A DNA stretch of 64,000 bases from Cheilinus undulatus (taxonomy: Eukaryota; Chordata; Actinopteri; Labriformes; Labridae), in NCBI RefSeq assembly GCF_018320785.1, contig NC_054873.1, positions 27,494,196-27,558,195 of the forward strand. The letters run 5' to 3'. Numbering within the stretch: the stretch's first letter is position 1; each line of letters begins with the position of its first letter. The translations under genes and the position numbers were made by a program. This document shows, one piece after another, positions 36,001 to 49,600 of this stretch. Below the pieces are notes generated by a model. That model saw only the letters and a program-made list of their open reading frames with translations. It was not told where the DNA came from and ran no database searches.

Positions 36001-37688
36001 GTGGTGGAGGGGCCCAGGGCACCCTGCCCCCCTGAGGGGAGGGGAAGGTTGGATGGAGGCATCAGGGCAGATCCAGGGGGAGGTGAGGAAGTACCAGTGG
36101 GTGGAGAGGAGGTGCCTGTGCTCTGACTGGGGTCTATGGATGCAGAGCTGGAGGCAGAGCTCTGGTCCTTAAAAAGGGAGCGCAGCTTCTTATCGAGAGC
36201 TTGGATATCATCCCGGCCAGCCTTGGTTTGGAGCTCAGCCCCCTCTGACTCCACTGGCTGTGGCTGGACCTGGTTCTGGCTGGGAGGGGGAAGCTGGGCA
36301 GAGATGGGGACTGGATGACCCTGGGAGGTGGTGTGCTGAGGTGCATGGATGGATGAATTCACAGGCTGAGAAGACGCAGCAACACCATTGAAAGACTGCT
36401 GCTCTGGAGCAGGGACAGTGCCAGTACTGCTGGGTGCATTGCTTGCAGAAGAGGCAGAGACGGAGCTGCTGCTCGACTGAGGCCCAGGTACTGCAGGGAC
36501 GGAGATTTGCACGGATGGAGGAGAAATTGTGGAGGATGAGGAAGGGATGTTGGCAGGAAGCTGCAAGGGAACTGTTTCATGGAGAGACTGAGGAGGGGGG
36601 CTCGTATCAGTGATGACAGGAGCTGGAGTTTGGGGGTGAGTAGAGACAGCTGGAGGGGAAATCCTCCCAGTTGAGGAAGGTGGAGAGGATGTGGCAGGAA
36701 ATACAGAGCTAGTTGTAGAGGCTGCAGCTTCTGGAGGAGGCAGGACATTATTAGAGCTTGGACCAAGAGCAGACTCATTGGACGGTTTATTTTCTGATTG
36801 TTGCTCAGGAGCAGGAGGGTCAAGAGTGCTGCCTCTCTCTGGATGTTCCTGCTTCATTTTATTGAACGCCTGCTGCAGAATCCCTGAGGGAGCAGACAGG
36901 GAAAGGCCCAATGTCACAGGAGCCGCTGTAAGTAAAACAGGAACAGTCAATTGATTAAACATTCAATATTAGGATTTTTAGCATCAATGTAAGCTTGGGT
37001 GAACTACTCAATAAATAAACATGATCAGAGAAAACCCCTTAGACTCAGTTTATAAGATCCTTTTGTGTTTTTTCAAAGTCAAGGCTTTAGGTAACAAGGC
37101 AGGGGTGTGCCAGTCTGTCCTTGCTAGGTAATTTACTTTAAATTCCACTTAAAAATAAAAAAGTGATATTCTAACTTTCGCACATATCAAGGATGTTTTA
37201 TTTTCATTTCTAACATGCCATCAGAGCTCATGTACACTCCACTGACAGGAGGGTGAGGAAAACACTGATGCAAAAAATACCTGTAGTGTTACATCATCCC
37301 AGTCAAACCACATTAAACACACACACTTTGTGGTATTTATTTACTCCTATGGGGGGCTAGAGGAAAGCTGAATTTTCCCTCAAGAACCGGCAGCTTCCCT
37401 GTTCAACCATCATTCTTAAACTACTTAAAATCAAATAATCAAGAGTTGATTATTTGTAAGTAAAGTGTGTATCTTCATGCACAGTAGAATAAATTACTAA
37501 AACAAACTTTCATTCCACAGGTATCCTGACAAACTTCTCTCTACCTGGGGCAGGTTCATCTCCAAAGGAGGTATTAGCAGAAGGAGCGCCAAAGAACTGT
37601 TCTTTGAGACGAGACTCTGGCACTGGGCTGACTATGAATCTTCGACCAGCCGAATGCACCACCTGGGCTGAGGTGTTGGGGGAAATGC
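33004..37688 (-). other. wnk1: wnk1 C-terminal exons with RFxV motifs and coiled coil
   Basis: Four R-F-x-V docking motifs for OSR1/SPAK conserved C-terminal domains are visible: RFIV (about 1068-1071), RFQV (1492-1495, split across the 35560/35463 junction), RFQV (1578-1581) and RFSV (1599-1602). The 989-nt exon 35937-36925 is Pro/Ser-rich with one conserved segment, [14 protein letters not shown]. Exons 34364-34523 and 34070-34257 carry the dimerising coiled coil ([11 protein letters not shown], then [15 protein letters not shown]) followed by a basic [10 protein letters not shown] tail. The last exon ends SNLRPT, like human SNLRTT. Confidence 0.88.
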
Positions 37689-40600
37689 CTGTGAAAATTA
37701 AACAAAAGGTCAGATGTTGGATTGAGGTCACATAAAATATAAAAAATGGAAATGAAATTTGTGTTTGTTGGCTGAAAGTTCATTTAACCTGATAGCATGG
37801 GGACATTAAGCTCAGGCTGTTGTTGATTACTCATCTGCAAGGAGATTAAAAGCAGGTGGTCACATCCTCAGGTTCAGTAAATGTCAAAATTTGGTATTTG
37901 TATGATATGTTAGGGGTAATGAAAAGTACCTGTGGAAAGACTTCCTTCATGCCCTCTCCTTTCTCATCAGCCATTTCTATGACTTCACGAACCTGCTCGA
38001 TAAAAGACTCACGCTCACTCTCCAAGATGAATTCACTCTCAACCTGAAAGACAGTGCAAAGTTAAGTTCAATTAATGCAACTCAAACTTCATACACAGGC
38101 AAAATGTGCCCAGAAAGTTTTAAAATGTGTCATTTTAGTTGACTCATGCAGCTATTTGAAATGCAGGACTGAAAACATTTGTTAAATGCTTTTTTTCACT
38201 TTTTAAAGTTCGGTTATGGAGGATTGCATTAGAAAGTCACCAACATTATAATGTCTAACAGAACAACTACTACCATGATCTGTGCAATCTCCTCTGGATT
38301 ATCACCATCAAGGTCGAATTTGAAGGTCACCATCTTCCTGTTATGAGTTTCTAGCTGGCACTCAGCTACTCTGTCTCCCACATTAGAGATCTGTAAAACA
38401 TTAATCCAGGTTAAAACTTTTTGTTTAATCAAAAGTTTAAACCAGAATATTACTGAAATAATCAGTTCAATAACATACGCTAAGAACGTTCAACTTGGCC
38501 CTTGAAGTCTTCTCATGGCGGGAGCGGCTTCGTACGGATCGCCGCTGATGACGCTTCAGAGAGCGGCCCTCATGGCGCCCTCCAGAAGTAGAGCTTCCTT
38601 CATTGCCGTCACTTAGACCTGACGCTGCATCCGACAGGCAGCTGAGAAAGAAATGGAGCCTTGAGAGGTAGCCAATTCATCCTGCTGACAACTGAAAATG
38701 TTTTTGTTTTTTATCTTTAAATAAGCTAAATCTCCTCACCTTTCCACAGATGGTGGCACAGGAGTTGGCTGCTCGGCTGGTAATGACTGAGGAACACTCA
38801 CGGGGGCCTATAACAAAGAAAGCTTCATAAATGCATGTAGGGAGCACTTCCTGTTTAAAATACTGGATGTAAAGTTTTGTTTCAACATTTTTTAAAAATC
38901 ACTTAAACCTTTTCTGTATAAGTTAATTTATGCCATTCCCATTAATCCCTTAATGTTTAGTTCTGCCCTAAAGGTGAGCCAACTATTGTAAAGACTGCAG
39001 TAATTTTAACCTAGACCATCCACCAGAGGGAGCTTTGAAATTAGGGGAACTGTGGGTTAGTGGGCTCAAAGGGACGCCATTATTCAGCTCTCAGGCTAAG
39101 TGTAAATATTGCTGTGTAATGCTGTTTTCATTTCATTTCCTAAAGAATGAGGCCACTTTACTCCAATGTGCTGTTTTTGCAGGTTTCTGCAGATCTATTA
39201 ACCCCCAGTTCCAGTCATGAAGTTAGTTACAAACAAAAAATAGGTATCTTTAACCATGAATAAATGTTCCATTGATTATAGGAAAATGTCACATTTTTCA
39301 GTGTGTTGCTAATATTAGTTCAATAGTTATATAGCTTTAGCAGAGATTTCATCCTGATGATTTTGTATTTATTTGATTGAAAATTAATCTATGATAAAAA
39401 CATGACAAATATTTGCCCCATAGACATTTGTGCAAAGACAAAAGGAACAGGAAAAGGAACAGGAAACAGTGTTAAACAAATGTTTCACACTTGACCCACA
39501 TTCAGCCACCCACACAAACGTGTTTTTGTTGCTCTGTACCTGCAGAGCAGAGAGGCATGAGGCCTGATAGAGGAAGTATAGGTGCTCAGCGTTCAGTGGA
39601 GGAGACATGATAGGAGGACTTGGATCATTGGCCCAAGACTAAGTGTCATGCAGGAAAATGCAGCATGCAGAGAACGACAGAAAAGGGGAAAGGTGGAAGT
39701 GATGGTTGTGAAACCAGAGAAAAAAAGAAAAGATTTGAAATAATGCCAACACAAAATTAAAATTGCAAGCACTAAATTAGAGGATGAAATTAACAACGAA
39801 GAGTCAGATAGCTAACCCTTGAAATTAATGAGTTAAATGCCCCAAGTTTATGTTTATACACTAATATGTTTCCAACTGAAGTGCAGCAGCTGAGTTGAAT
39901 GTCACCTGTAGCTGTGCTGCAGTCTGTCCCTGTGGTAGAACAGCGCTCTGAACAGACGTACTGCTCTCTGGATGTTGCTGCTGTTGGGGTAGAGATGGCT
40001 GAGAGGAAGGAGGCATCATTACTTGCTGAGGGGGAACCTAGAATGAAAGTGTAAAGAAAAAAGAGGCAAAAAAGAATGTAATCAGAAAGACACATCAATT
40101 AAACCATTTATACTTGCATGCAGACTACCTTCTCCCAATTGTTTTTTTGGTATTCAAATCCTTTAGAGTTATGTTACAACTCAATTCAAAAGCCTTACTT
40201 ACCTGTTTAATAACCTAAGAACATATCAAAATTATCTACTTGAAGATACTATGCAACAGTTTTGATCAAAGAAAATCAAATGCCATCTTTCAGTGTACTC
40301 TACAGACACTGGATGTCAGTCCACTCCACTTTCAAACTTCAAAGACTACTAGCCCTTCTTTGTCTGGATGTCATTAGGTCATAAAAACCTTTTATAACTA
40401 CATCACATTAAACATTGACAAAAAGGCTGAGTCCATTGTGCAGACCAACATACACAAAAGCTTGTTTCATTTTCTTTCTTCACAAAATCTTATCTCCAAA
40501 AGTTTGGGTATATTTCTAAGTGGTAACAGGAAAATGGGTCATGTTATCTACCTGAGGGGGAAGCGATGGTTGGTAGTAAACTCCGTACTATAAGAAACAA

Positions 40601-43600
40601 AACATAACACAGGGTAAGAGAGGGTAGCTTAAAAAAGAAAAAGAAAGGCAAACTAAGGAAGATACAACAGAAGAGAGAGGGAAATATTGGGACTGGGAAC
40701 ACTCAGCTGCCTCCAACACAGCTGCTTGAAGTAGAGATCAAATGCCTGTAAAATTCAACTTTACACCCTCTAAAAGTTATGTTTCTGCTGACCATAGATG
40801 TTTTTTGTTCACATGTATTGCTCCGCTGCAGAGGTAAATTCAGGGGTGCGTTCAGTACATCCGCAGGTAATCATTAGCACCTTTTTGTGAGGTGCAACGG
40901 TTTTTACACTTCTCGCATGAGATTGATGAAACAAAAGCTCCTTGACTGGTGTGAAGTTAGTCTTTAAATGCACACAGACTTGCATTACAATGTTTACCTG
41001 TGGAGGCACTGCTGGAACAGGTTGGCTGCTTGGGGGTACTGGACCAACTTCAGATGGGACACCTTGCATCTGGGGTTGAACCTTGTGTAGCAAAAAGAGG
41101 AAAAATGCACATGAAGTGTAAATTACACTAAAGTGAACGCATGCTGGCTACCATTTCCTCTGATCAAAAAAGACTGGCATTTAGGTGTTGAAAGCAGCAA
41201 GGGACATGCAGCATCTCAAACTGAGAGGGAAACACAAATACAAATAAAGGCATTCTGTATGTAAATGTTTCCAAGGAGCACATATCATAGACGAGCGTCA
41301 CAACAGACACCTATGTCATATGTTTCTTAAAATAGTACCAAACGATTAACAATACAACCATAGCTTACAAAATGAGCTCCCAGTTGTTGTTTTGTTGTTT
41401 CTCTTGTCCCCTCTCTGCATCTCCATCTTCTCTCTTCCTGCTTCTCCCGACCCCTTACCCCCCTACCTTTCTCCAACCCCAGTGCAACTTTGGCAGACGG
41501 CTGTCAACATTATCCTGGTTCTGCCAAAGGTTCCTAGAGTACAGTCTAGACCTGTCCTCTTTGTAGAGTGGCTTGAGAACATCATACAAAACAAGACTAG
41601 GGACCGGGACTCATATCTATTGCATGAATGTATTTGACATTCTTCAGGGAAAGCTCCCATAGAAAATGTCTGAGAAGGGCAGGACTTGTCAGAAAATCTT
41701 CAGTGGTGATCAGAGGAACGTTCTGTCACATTCCTGAGGGGTCAATCAGAGCAGAACTCAGAGACCGAGCACTGAGCAGCATCATCAGAAAATGACTTAC
41801 CAACAACTGCTGCTGCGGCTGCATTTGGTCATTCTGTGATGGCGGGCAAGACACCTGGGGCTGAAGGTGTTGAATGGATGAGGGGGTGAATGGCATTCCA
41901 GCTTTAGGAGGCAGGGCTTCATGGAGGACAGAGGAAGCAGGTGGTCTGTCTCCTATGTGACCGGCTGTAAGATAAGGATATGATGTTAAATTCAAGAAAA
42001 TTGAAGTATTTAATCAACATTAGACAGTGTGTGATCAAATATAAAGTCATCTAATCCACACCTCCTCCAGTGAGCTGTAATTGTTGATGTTGGTCAGTCT
42101 CTGGCTCCTCTGGCTCTGGCTGGATAGGGGCCACATTCTGACTGTGGACTGGAGCTGGGACTTGCCCAACTGACTGGGGGACATAAGGGCCCCCCTGTGG
42201 AACACCAGCTTGTTGGGTTGATTGAGGAGTGTTGTAGTTGGAGGTCTGAAGGCTCTGCTGAGAAGCCAGCTGAGCAGAGATCTGTGTGCTGTGTTGGGTT
42301 GGCTGTGGGGGGACATAGGAAGCAGCCTGCGACATGGACTGGGGCTGGGGCACCTCTGTGTTTGGCAGCTGGCTTGGTAGCTGTGAAGGTGTTGACTGAC
42401 TCTGTTCTTCCTCCAGCCTTCTCTTCTCCTGGTCTTCTCTCACCTGCAAGACAGCCATTCATAGTCAGACAATACATTAATATTCTTCCACAAAGCACTG
42501 ACTGACAACATCCAGACTTCACAGCAAGGTACACAAATCCAACTATGAAGATAACTTCAGCAAAGAGGCAACTTCAATATGTCAGTGGACACACCTGCTG
42601 TCGCTGTGCTCTCTTGCGACTGATGAGAGACACCCTGTCCTTAATGGCCTTTGCAATGGTCTTGTGGTCACCTTCGCACACATACCCAGACTCAACCTAG
42701 AGCATAAAAACATTTGATATGACTGGAAATCGAGCAGTGAAACTCATTAAACGGGCGTAACAAAGTTTTCATTGTGAGGGAACGATCACTGAACCACAAA
42801 AGTTAGATTTACCATCTCCTGAGCCACATCTTCAGGAACATCTTTGTTGAGGTCAAAAGAAAACTCAATAGCTTCGTTGTCTTTGTATTTCCCCTTAAGT
42901 TTCTTTCCATCCTCAATTCTCAGCCACAGCTTGATGTTTTCCATCTCGCCATCATCTTCTTCTGCCAACTCTACACGCACCCCTGTGTCCTCCTGGAAGA
43001 AGGCATGGTTCAAAAGGTCCTTAATTGAGTACCTAAATGGAGAAAAACAAGCACTGATTAAATACATGATTATCTCGTCTATGTTAAGCCTGATAAATAG
43101 ACATTTAGGCCTCGTTTACATGACAACGTTTTGCTTCGTTTCCCATTTTCGTTTCCAAACAGTTCCACGTTTACACAGCAATGTTTTGAAAACAATCTCC
43201 ATCTGCACGAGAACGCAGGAAACAGAAAAACGCTGTAGTAAGGTGATTTACTGCACAATAAAACTGTCTCTACAACAAGAACCGTGTTTTTCATGTGTTT
43301 TTGAGAATATGCAACATTTTTATCATACACGTGTGCATGAGTGTAATTCATTACTAAATCCTCCTCCTCATCACAATCGTAGCGCAGCAGCAAAATTTTA
43401 CGGCACATATAAACACAAAAATGCATTGCAAGACCAGTCTTATTATAACGAAATCCTGTTAAGACTGTTTGATTCTCCAGGGACAAATTTTTCTTCTAAA
43501 GCCTTTGATTTCTCGTGGATTTTCTCCGAAAGTGCAGCGCTTCCTGCTTCAAGAGTAGCAAAAGAATGGTAGCCTTTTCAGAACAATATTTCTACTTCCC

Positions 43601-46600
43601 CTTTTTCAATTTTATCTGCTTCTTGGAAGTGATTAACTATCTTTTTTAACCTTAACATGGAAGCTTTAATCCTGTCTCCTCCATCAGCTGCGCATATGTG
43701 CCGGTGGAGGAGGAGACAGGGGAGTCTACAGGCTGAAGTTAGTAATTAAAACTTAAAGAAAAAAAGATAAAGTCTAAATCATTTCCAAGAAGAAGGAAAA
43801 TAGAAATATCATTCTGAAAAAAAAGGCTCCAGCTGCGCTCATGTGCAGCGGTGCGATTTATGAGAAAATCCACGAGAAGTTAAAGGCTGTAGGAGCTGAA
43901 TTTGTCCGTGAGGAATTAATTATTCTCAGCGTATATCTTCGTTATTAACAAGACTGATCTAGCAAAGCATTTTTTGTGTTAATATGAGCCGTGAAATTTT
44001 TCTGCCTCACTACGATGATGATGACGGTGACTATCAAGATGATCGATAAAAAAGGTAATCATTTCCAAAATTGATAGCATGACTTTATCTAAAATAACTG
44101 GCACTGATAGCCCTCTAAACAAGAATAATGCGTCCACTTTTCTAAATCCAGCTGTCTGTGACATGACAAGCAGTAAACAACATCAGACGGCTCGGCTTGA
44201 GCTGCCACAGCTGGGTTCCGAGTGCTGCAACACTCGTGCTTGACAGCTGATTGCAGCCGTAGTGCGCATGTGCGTTTTCAGGAAGTGTCTTTTTCCCTGT
44301 TTACATGGAGATGGAGACGGGGGCGTTTTGGAAAAATTCCACTCTGGAGCCCGTTTCCAGAAAGTTTCATTTTCAGGCACCAAAACGTCGTTGCCATGTA
44401 AACGGACAGCCAAAACGCTACAAAACGTTTGAGTTTTCACTCGAAAATGTCGTCGTATAAACGGCGCCTTAAGTTTAACACCTTTCGTCCTTGTTCTGGC
44501 GAATGCATCCCTCGATGATCTCCTTCACTTCAGGAATGGCCACCTTGTCAAAGCTGCCTGGCTTCACACCCTAAATGAAACACAGAAAACTCAATGAGAA
44601 CGGTTCTTCTTCTCATCAACCTTTCTGTTTCTAAGTGAAACACTGCCTCCCAGACCATCCTTTTAATGAGAACAAATTTTTAAAGGCCTAAAATAACACC
44701 AGTTTTTAATTCTCTTCTAAAGCTGGTCTAAAAAAGCTACGTTACAGTATGACAATGAAAGAAATGTAACTCTCCAAACAAAGGGTAAATATGAGAAGGG
44801 GCCATGCTTTGCATTTGGTGATATTAAAAATGACAAATGTAAAGTGATGGAAAAGGAGTGGAGAAATCACTAAAAGATGGCTCAAGAGAGGGACTGCATT
44901 AAGTCAGCAGCAGGAAACTGCATGAGGAAAATGGAAGCTGAACAGCTGAGCAGCATGTCAGAGTAGAAAAAAACAACAGCCAATATCCCAAAGGCATAAT
45001 ACTGTAAAACCTGAGCATGTGACACTACCTAAATGTAGACTCAACCCCACAATAGCACTCTATTTCTTCACTGAGTCAACTGTGAGTGGTGCTCTGCAGT
45101 ATGAGCTATTGTGGATTATAAAGAGAGGTGAGAAGGCAATACTTAGAGGGGTAAACAGAAAAATCTAGCTTGAAATCACGTGGCAAGGACTTCAGTATTT
45201 GTACTTTACAGTTAATAATAAACTTAGGATAATGGTAAAGATTTCAAGGGACACTGTGTAGATAACAGTCTAAGAACAGGTTCAACCTCTTTATCTACAG
45301 GGCTTGTAATTGCAGAGTATGAGTCATATCAGTGGCTATGCATTTCAAAAGTAAGCCAGCATGAGCTGCATGAGTAAGACTATAAATATGTCCTTTCTTT
45401 GACAGTTAGTGCCCTTCTGGCGTCATCACAAGACTTAACCATTAGCTGTTAGGAAAATAGCAGGACTGTGCCTGTTCAGCTTTTATAACTTATCTATGCC
45501 TCAGGGCTACAGGCTCAGAAAACCTACAGCATTTCTTGCAACATAAAGCAACAAAGTGTGAAAAAGTGACTATGGCTTGACTGTGGTAAGTATTTTTCTT
45601 TTTAAAAAATTTTAATAGGAAGGTAGGGGAGGGAGATGCATTAATACACAATTGATGCAAGACAAGAGTAGAGGACAGACATGTAATAGAATGTAAAGTT
45701 GATTAAAAAAGAGGTGTCAGCTGGGGAATAAAACCACTCCAGAATGGGACACAAGCCTTCTTGGCACATTGGAAGATGTGAAGGCAGGGCAGTGGGGTGA
45801 AATGAAGGGCTGAAAAGTAGACTTACGCTGGTAACTCTGCGGTAGATCTGTGCAGCATTCTGGCACTCTGAGTAAGGGTACTCTGAGGTGGCCATCTCCA
45901 GCATGCACATTCCAAAGGCATACACATCCACTGACTCGTCGTACTTCTCCTCATACATCTCAGGCGCCATGAACTCAGGGGTACCTTAAATCAAAACAAC
46001 TATTCAGAACTCTCGAACCCCCTTACTGATTGTGTGGGCTTCTCACAACCCACAGTCCCTCTGCTCCCCTAACCCGTGAGGGGTTGAGGAAGAGGAGGAG
46101 GAGAAGAGAGACCAGCCTGTTCGTGTCCTGCAGTAGAACCTGTGAGGTGAGAGTTGAGGAGAGAGAAAAAGAAAAGGGGAAGGAAAGCAAAAAGAGACAG
46201 AAAACAAAAAAAGGAGGGAGAAGCTGGGCTCAATTAGACTGTAGAGAAGAGAGCACATGTTTGTCTGTGTAAGACCCTCATATGTGAAATACATGACTGA
46301 GCCCATGTGCAGAACACACTTGTTGGCCAATATCTGTATTTTGGGGAAAATATTCTGAATAAGGAACTTGAGAAAAATTCCTAGACCAGTTTGAACAAAA
46401 GGATGCCAATGATCTGTGCTAGAGTAACATGACTAGCTATGGAAACATTTGTCCAGACCTTAAAACCACAGTACACTTTCTGTCATTGTACACTCACCTT
46501 GAGAAGTCTTACTTACCGTCTTCTCTTGACCTGAAGGGGGTAAACTGTTACAATCAAGGCTGAGAGGGTCCCATAGCTAGTTACTCTCTCTCTCTCTGCG

Positions 46601-49600
46601 CAGAAGTGTGTCTATGCACATCAGCGTTTTCATTTGTTTATCTTTTTTTTTTTTTTTTTACATAATATCAGGTCTTACACAGAAAAACTCATTTAGTCAA
46701 GTTATTGTGAATGTTCTTTGATGATGATGTGTTACAGCACACTGTCAGACTTACCAGGCCCACTTAAGTTCATACTTACTCAATGACCAGCAGTACCCTA
46801 TTCATTCCAAACAGCAGAATGGGGCACAGCTGAGGCTAGAGCCTACATTTTAAAACATACCCAAGACTGTGAAAAATAACAAAATGAATAAATAAATAAA
46901 GGGAAAAAGTTGGGAGAGCTCCCTGGACACAAAGAAGGAGCAGAAAGATTCTGCAGCCCTGCAATGTCTTAAAAGACAGTAAGAGACACACGCTAGAAAA
47001 AAACCTGTTGAGGCAAACCCATAGAAAGAGATGTTAAACATTGTTGGTATAACTTACAAACAGACCACATATTTCCAAACCACAGAACAAAGACCAGTCT
47101 AGAACAGAAGCAAAGGCCATACCTTAAGCCATGGCCAAGTTAGCCTGCAAGAAGGCATGACAACTATTATAATGATGGTATTAATGTTTAACAGTATGAG
47201 AAAGGCGCTACTTACAGTCAGTAGATGCCTGGAAAAAAAGACCCTCTCTTTCTTTTTTTTTTTTTTTTTTTTTTTGAGAAACAGAGAACAGAAATATTCT
47301 GTACAGTGACCAAACTTGATAGAGTTACTGTGTAAGTGAAAAGAGAGAAAGCCTTGTGGTTCTCTGATTTAGATTACCACAATATTTGGCCTCCTTTTGA
47401 GCTGTGGTTTGAGAGACAGATGAAACTTTGTGGTCTGTTTTTGAACCACACCATCAAGGAAATTACACTCTTAAACACAATTGTCTTCATACAAAACATA
47501 ACATGACCTGAGAAAAGCCACTGCCCAACAGCAGGACAGAGAGCAGGAGGTAGTAATGATATCAGTGCCGTACCTATAACACTCTTGGCAAATGATGCAC
47601 GCTTCAGGGTGGCCAGTCCCAAGTCTCCAATCTTGACAGATCCTGTCGGGCCTGTGATGAAAATGTTGTCACACTTAAGGTCCCTGTGGATGATAGGGGG
47701 AGCCCGAGTATGGAGGAAGTGAAGCCCTTTGAGGATTTGTCGACACCAGCTGCGCAGCACTTTAATTTTCATCACCTTGAACCGTTTTAGATATCTGCAA
47801 GAAAATGGATCAAGGTTTTCATGTGCACTCTGAGAAACAATGATTGATGGCAGCAAATATGTCTTCATAAAATCCCTCAAATTCAAATACAGGTCAGATG
47901 AGACTGTTCTACATTTTAGCTAGTGAGTACAAATTCAACAAACTTTTTTTTTTTAAATTTGAATCAAACAGGATGATTCTTTTGTTAAAATTCAGTTAAT
48001 ACAGTAAATAGAGCATCTCAAGTACTGTATGGACCTGTTTGTGAGGGCTGCCAGTATGTGACTCACGTTTTTAGAGTTCCAGAAGTCATGAGTTCAGTGA
48101 CCAGTACAATGCACTTCCTGCCTTTGGACGGCCCCTCCCAGGAGTCGTAAAAGCGAACAATGTTGGGATGCTGTAGTCCCTTTAACATCCCTGCTTCCTC
48201 CTTAAAGCGCTGTCTCTCTGTCTTTGATAGCTTACGATCCTGCAGAAGGACAAAAAAGAGACAATCTGAGTTTTAACATCACAGAAAGCTGATCTATTTA
48301 TAGATGTAGACTGTTTAATTTGGAACACCGCAACACAAATTGCTATTGAAGGTTTAATTTATGTAGATCAATTTCATCCTAATATAAAACTGCACACATC
48401 CATTGACAACAATTTAAAGTGTGTCAACTTTTGTCATTGATTTCTAAGAATAAAAAATAATAAAAGGAGGTACATCATTGCTAAGAATCTATGCAGTAAA
48501 CAAGTAAAACTTGTACAACCCACTAAACTAATTTACATGCTATACTCATCTTTAGAAGGACACCACTCTGCAATAGGTTGAAACAATGGGGGATTGACAA
48601 ATAAAAAACAATATATCAACCTAATGTCAGTTTTATTGAAAAAAAAAAGGGAAATCTCTTTAATGCATACAAAGTGCATTAATATGTTAATCAACATAAT
48701 ATGAATTATCCTCATTAGCAGTATCAGCAATGACTTTAATGCAAATATAGGCAGATAGATACTCCCACCCTTCAGATACCAGCTTTATCCAATTTAATGT
48801 GAACATATTGCATTTTCTTCAAAAGTAGAAGTCACAAAGTGCAGCAGCTGAGTAGTTGGTATATGATTAAAAGCAAAAAAATGCAGAGCTGATCCCATTG
48901 TTTGACCATAGTAAATTAAGTGACCATCAGATAAATATGGGCAAGAATGCCTTTCGTAGGGTCTGCGTATTAACAAAAAATCTGGAATGTGTACAGCCGC
49001 CCTCCTCAAGTTTCCTGACTAATTCCTGGCGTGACCTACATTCACAGTGAACCCATACCAGCAAGACCAGCCCAGTTAAACCATGCAGCCAAAGGCCTCT
49101 CTTGAAACCCCCAGAGACCTGGACAAAGGCCAGGCTGTCCAGGAAATTCAGCCCATATTTGAGCAGAGTGCATTACCCTTTGTGTGTGTGTCAGCAAGAG
49201 ATAGAAAAGTTTCCAGTGACTGACATCCCTTAGCAAAAAATTGTAAGTGATACAGCTAAAGCATCTGCTGATGGTAATTTTTGAAAATTTTGAGGTCGAT
49301 GGTTAAATTTTTATTAATGTCAGAGGAAAAAATAGGCCAAACAGAATCAGAAGTTTAATCATGTAAACCATGAGGAGCACAAAGAGAAAAGAGGACGGTG
49401 AATCAGAGAGCAATGTCAGGAAACAGAAGGTGAAGGAAGCTGAGCAAGTAATTGGGGCTCCACAATGTATTTGGGCCAACTAACCTACTTTCCAAAGTGT
49501 TGCTCTAGTGGAACTGTGGGTCAACTTTGTCTTTCAGCACTACAAGTGAAAAGGCATGCACAACATCCAAATCCCCATTCAAGCCATCAGAGCTGCAATC

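Noticed and set aside
36359-36823. 154-codon minus-strand frame rich in Leu/Pro
   Set aside because: It is an out-of-frame shadow of the long Pro/Ser-rich wnk1 exon 35937-36925, whose own frame is spliced in phase with both neighbours.
42844-43572. 242-codon plus-strand open frame
   Set aside because: It lies antisense to the wnk1 PF2 exon and runs into the foldback element. Its openness reflects the conserved sense exon and an element without a transposase; it has no recognisable protein similarity.
44571-45826. Possible kidney-specific wnk1 exon 4A
   Set aside because: No Cys-rich short frame with a suitable start and donor was seen in this intron.
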